A stretch of DNA of 7,483 nucleotides. Origin: Acidimicrobiia bacterium UBA6912. GTDB lineage: Bacteria; Actinomycetota; Acidimicrobiia; Spongiisociales; UBA5794. Below are positions 5,866 through 7,483 of the stretch, one piece after another. The position numbers were made by a program, and so were the translations under genes. Location of the stretch: positions 1 through 7,483 of the forward strand of contig DKBA01000315.1 of assembly GCA_002450985.1 (NCBI GenBank). Direction: 5' to 3'. Numbering within the stretch: the stretch's first letter is position 1; every line of letters begins with the position of its first letter. The notes below the pieces were generated by a model that worked only from the letters and a program-made list of their open reading frames with translations, did no database searches and was not told the origin of the DNA.

Positions 5866-7146
5866 GTGAGAGTGTCTGATGACAAGGTGACGATCGACCC
5901 GGAGTTCCGTGGCTCCGGGTATCGGCCGACCGGTGGCGACGGGGGTCCAGGGTGGATCGCCCTCGTGGCCGTAGCGGTGGCGGTCGTCGCCCTCGGGTGG
6001 CTTCTCGCCGCTCCGAACGAGGTACCGTCGCAGTTCGAAGATCCGGTCCTCGAATCGCTCACGACCATGCCGCGCGCGAGCCTCGCGTCATCGTCGGTCT
6101 CGGGCGTGCCGCTCCGCGAGGCGGTGCCCGGCTTCGGCGACACGATCACTGCGGTGCTCTGGGACAACACCGGTATCGACGTCTTGCGATGGCCGGCCTC
6201 GGAGTCCGCGCCTGCCACCGCGCTGGCGTTGGATCATGCAGATGGCGCTCGCCACAGGGCCGTCGATGCCTCCGGCCGCTGGTTCCTCGAGATTCGAGCG
6301 GCGTCCGTCCTCGACGTCTACGTGGTGAACGACGGCAATCCGCGGAGCGCCGAGCCGCGGCGGCTTTCCGGCGCACCGGCCGGCGTCGAGACGTGGTCGG
6401 CGGTGTGGCACGACACCCGCCCGGGGCGATTGGCGTGGCTGGCGTGCACCGATGACGCGCTCGGATCCTCGAGCGAGCTCGTCACCATCGACCTGACCGA
6501 CCCGCGCACCGACCCGGTGGTGCTCCCGTTGGGCGATGTGCCGTGCGCGGACCGGAGGACATGGCTCACCCGGTGGGGCGACTGGGGAGTGCTCATGCAC
6601 GAGACCGAGCCGTCGCGCATCATGCAAGTGCTCCTCGATTTCCAGGGACGGGAACTCGCCGAGGAACAGCTCGGACCCGAGGGCGAGTGGTTCGTCGGCG
6701 TCGGGCCGGAGAACACCACCGTGTGGACCGAAGGGCTCGGCCGGAGCGGTGCGTCGTCGTTCCTCTTGACCGCCGACGGCCTGACGCGCAGGCCGGTCCC
6801 CGGTCTCGACGACGGAGAGAGGCTCGAGACCGCCCTGACGTCTCCCGACGGCTCGTTCCTCGCCCTGGTCCCCGACCTCCCCGTCGGCGCAGGCTCGGTC
6901 GTGCGGATCGTCGACGTCGACTCGGGTGAGGCGATGGCCGAGATCGACGAGGCGAGCTCGTTGGTGACGAGGATGGACTGGTCGAGCGACAGTCGTTTCC
7001 TCATGTACGAGCGTTGGCCCGACATCTCCTTGAACTGGGCCGGAGTGCCACAACTCGTCGAGCTGGTATTCCACGACACGGAGGCCGGCACCACCACTGC
7101 CCTTCCGCTGCCGGGCTATACCGCAGCGCTCCGGTCGTCACGATGA
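5866..7146 (+). CDS. Single-pass membrane protein with predicted extracytoplasmic beta-propeller-like domain, function unknown
   Basis: I do not recognise a named family. The 426-residue product has a short Gly/Pro-rich cytoplasmic N-terminus (1-29), one strongly hydrophobic segment (about 30-48) with no lipobox or obvious cleavage site, and then about 375 mostly polar residues. These contain repeated strand-turn patterns typical of TolB/WD40-like propellers: DASGRWFLEI (134-143), SPDGSFLALV (326-335) and WSSDSRFLMY (372-381), each followed by a VxxVD or similar strand. Cys194 and Cys227 are the only cysteines, both outside the membrane, so they could form a disulfide. The start is uncertain: GTG at 5866 has a weak GAGGG 11 bases upstream, and a second GTG lies at 5872. 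It follows the SRPBCC gene by 66 bases. A role in surface sensing or envelope assembly would be speculation. Confidence 0.75.
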   Translation: MRVSDDKVTIDPEFRGSGYRPTGGDGGPGWIALVAVAVAVVALGWLLAAPNEVPSQFEDPVLESLTTMPRASLASSSVSGVPLREAVPGFGDTITAVLWDNTGIDVLRWPASESAPATALALDHADGARHRAVDASGRWFLEIRAASVLDVYVVNDGNPRSAEPRRLSGAPAGVETWSAVWHDTRPGRLAWLACTDDALGSSSELVTIDLTDPRTDPVVLPLGDVPCADRRTWLTRWGDWGVLMHETEPSRIMQVLLDFQGRELAEEQLGPEGEWFVGVGPENTTVWTEGLGRSGASSFLLTADGLTRRPVPGLDDGERLETALTSPDGSFLALVPDLPVGAGSVVRIVDVDSGEAMAEIDEASSLVTRMDWSSDSRFLMYERWPDISLNWAGVPQLVELVFHDTEAGTTTALPLPGYTAALRSSR

Positions 7147-7206
7147 CGGTGTGAGTCGACATTGCGCCCCGCCCGGAGTCGGAGCGGTCGACGCAGAGCC
7201 CGTTGT

Positions 7207-7242
7207 GTGGTCTCGCAGGGTGGGGGAGGGGCCCACGACCAC
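7207..7242 (+). terminator. Bulged hairpin, possible terminator without U-tract
   Basis: The continuous 3' arm CCCACGACCAC (7232-7242) pairs with two 5' segments, GTGGTC (7207-7212) and GTGGG (7220-7224), leaving a 7-base bulge and a 7-base loop; all 11 pairs are perfect. It lies about 60 bases after the stop of the membrane-protein gene. No T-run follows, so if it terminates transcription it would be of the U-less kind proposed for high-GC bacteria. Confidence 0.35.
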
Positions 7243-7290
7243 CTTGCAGCCGCCCTGCTCGAGCTCTGCGCTCGCGATGGCAAGGCCGGC

Positions 7291-7360
7291 GCTCTTCCTT
7301 TGCGGATAGCTCGACGGCGTTGAGCGGCGGGGCCGCTGCTCGATGCCGTGCAGGAAGAGC
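7291..7360. repeat. Nested inverted repeat in the gene-free right end
   Basis: A perfect 9-base inverted repeat, GCTCTTCCT (7291-7299) and AGGAAGAGC (7352-7360), encloses a perfect 6-base hairpin AGCGGC-GGG-GCCGCT (7323-7337). Flanking that hairpin is a near direct repeat, GCTCGACGGCGT (7309-7320) and GCTCGATGCCGT (7338-7349), matching at 10 of 12 bases. Could be a folded RNA, a mobile-element end or chance. Confidence 0.35.
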
Positions 7361-7384
7361 CCTCGTGCTGATCGCGGCTCCGGC

Positions 7385-7421
7385 TGGGGGTGCCCACGGA
7401 AGGGGACCGGGTCAGGGCGGC
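7385..7421. repeat. 37-base direct repeat, copy 1
   Basis: Matches 7447-7483 at 34 of 37 positions without gaps; the last 27 bases (7395-7421, beginning CACGGAAGGGGACC) are identical. The three differences are at 7389, 7392 and 7394. It contains a short palindrome GACC-G-GGTC. The period between copies is 62 bases. Confidence 0.85.
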
Positions 7422-7433
7422 GCCGTGGCTGCG

Positions 7434-7461
7434 ACTTGACATAATTTGGGTGTACTCACGG
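7434..7461. other. AT-rich patch with one dif-like (Xer) half-site
   Basis: ACTTGACATAA (7434-7444) is, as I recall the consensus, exactly one recombinase-binding arm of the actinobacterial chromosome-dimer site dif. A 28-base site would then have centre TTTGGG (7445-7450) and second arm TGTACTCACGG (7451-7461), but that arm matches the consensus at only about 3 of 11 positions and lies mostly in the direct repeat. It may be a degenerate Xer site of a mobile element, or chance. The same bases include TTGACA (7436-7441), a perfect -35 hexamer, but no -10 box follows at 16-19 bases. Confidence 0.25.
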
Positions 7462-7483
7462 AAGGGGACCGGGTCAGGGCGGC
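7447..7483. repeat. 37-base direct repeat, copy 2 (runs to the window edge)
   Basis: Second copy, beginning TGGGTGTACTCACGG and continuing to the last base of the window, so its true right end is unknown. Multiple short direct repeats that begin with TG and carry a GGxxxGGGACC-like core resemble the repeated transposase-binding sites at ends of IS21-family elements. That comparison is from memory, and no transposase gene is in view. Confidence 0.8.

Larger units (their letters stand above)
7147..7483. other. Right-hand stretch without a supported gene
   Basis: These 337 bases hold short open frames on both strands, but none has a convincing start, ribosome binding site or recognisable domain. 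One minus-strand frame ending at the TGA at 7138-7140 gives fairly natural-looking residues (AGLAIASAELEQGGCKVVVG) yet has no ATG and reaches a stop near 7460. It could be the tail of a decayed gene. The stretch also contains two hairpin-forming segments, a direct repeat pair and an AT-rich patch, listed separately. Confidence 0.6.

Noticed and set aside
7306..7360. Integron attC-like site (GTTGAGC fits the GTTRRRY core at 7319-7325)
   Set aside because: No matching RYYYAAC partner core is found at a proper distance, and no gene cassette or integrase is seen.
7385..7421. Signal recognition particle RNA-like motif (GGGTCAGG)
   Set aside because: The conserved SRP RNA loop and its GGAAG-type internal loops are not arranged in the needed order, and the segment is a repeated element.
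7116..7442. 108-residue minus-strand open frame in the right end
   Set aside because: Arg/Ser/Pro/Ala-rich with no domain character and no ribosome binding site; it overlaps the end of the membrane-protein gene and one direct repeat.
7385..7483. CRISPR array
   Set aside because: Only two repeat units are seen, the spacer is 25 bases, copies differ at three positions at one end, and no cas gene is present. It stays formally open because the window ends at the second copy.

Overview
The window is high-GC DNA with dense genes, GTG and ATG starts and very short spacers. It looks like a bacterial chromosome from an actinobacterium or a similar GC-rich lineage. That assignment rests on base composition and a leaderless-type promoter only, so it is tentative. 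Nothing in the first 7.1 kb looks mobile; the last ~100 bases do.

Layout, left to right. (1) 1-1161, + strand: C-terminal 386 residues of phosphoenolpyruvate carboxylase, cut by the window edge. (2) 1178-3415, - strand: a complete 745-residue tandem-domain 6-phosphofructokinase of the type usual in animals and fungi, with an active N-terminal half and a C-terminal half that has lost its catalytic aspartate. It converges on the carboxylase gene with only 16 bases between the stop codons. (3) 3513-5150, - strand: a ten-helix AspT/YidE/YbjL-type transporter with two central RCK_C domains. It lies 97 bases upstream of the kinase on the same strand, with a nested hairpin in the gap. (4) 5151-5328: divergent intergenic region with candidate promoters for both sides. 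(5) 5329-5799, + strand: a small SRPBCC (START-like) protein, probably translated from a leaderless mRNA. (6) 5866-7146, + strand: a single-pass membrane-anchored protein of unknown function with a probable extracytoplasmic beta-propeller-like domain. (7) 7147-7483: no supported gene, but two hairpin-forming stretches, a 37-base direct repeat with a 62-base period, and between the copies an AT-rich patch carrying an exact match to one arm of the actinobacterial dif site as I remember it.

The carboxylase and kinase both act at control points of lower and upper glycolysis (PEP to oxaloacetate; fructose 6-phosphate to fructose 1,6-bisphosphate). The transporter family includes an aspartate:alanine exchanger, and aspartate is the product drained from oxaloacetate, so a link between these three genes is possible but inferred. 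I did not find a clearly new multi-gene system. The most interesting items are the eukaryotic-type kinase, the loss of two of the four aspartate-inhibitor residues in the carboxylase, and the repeat structure at the right edge, which may be the end of an insertion element continuing outside the window.
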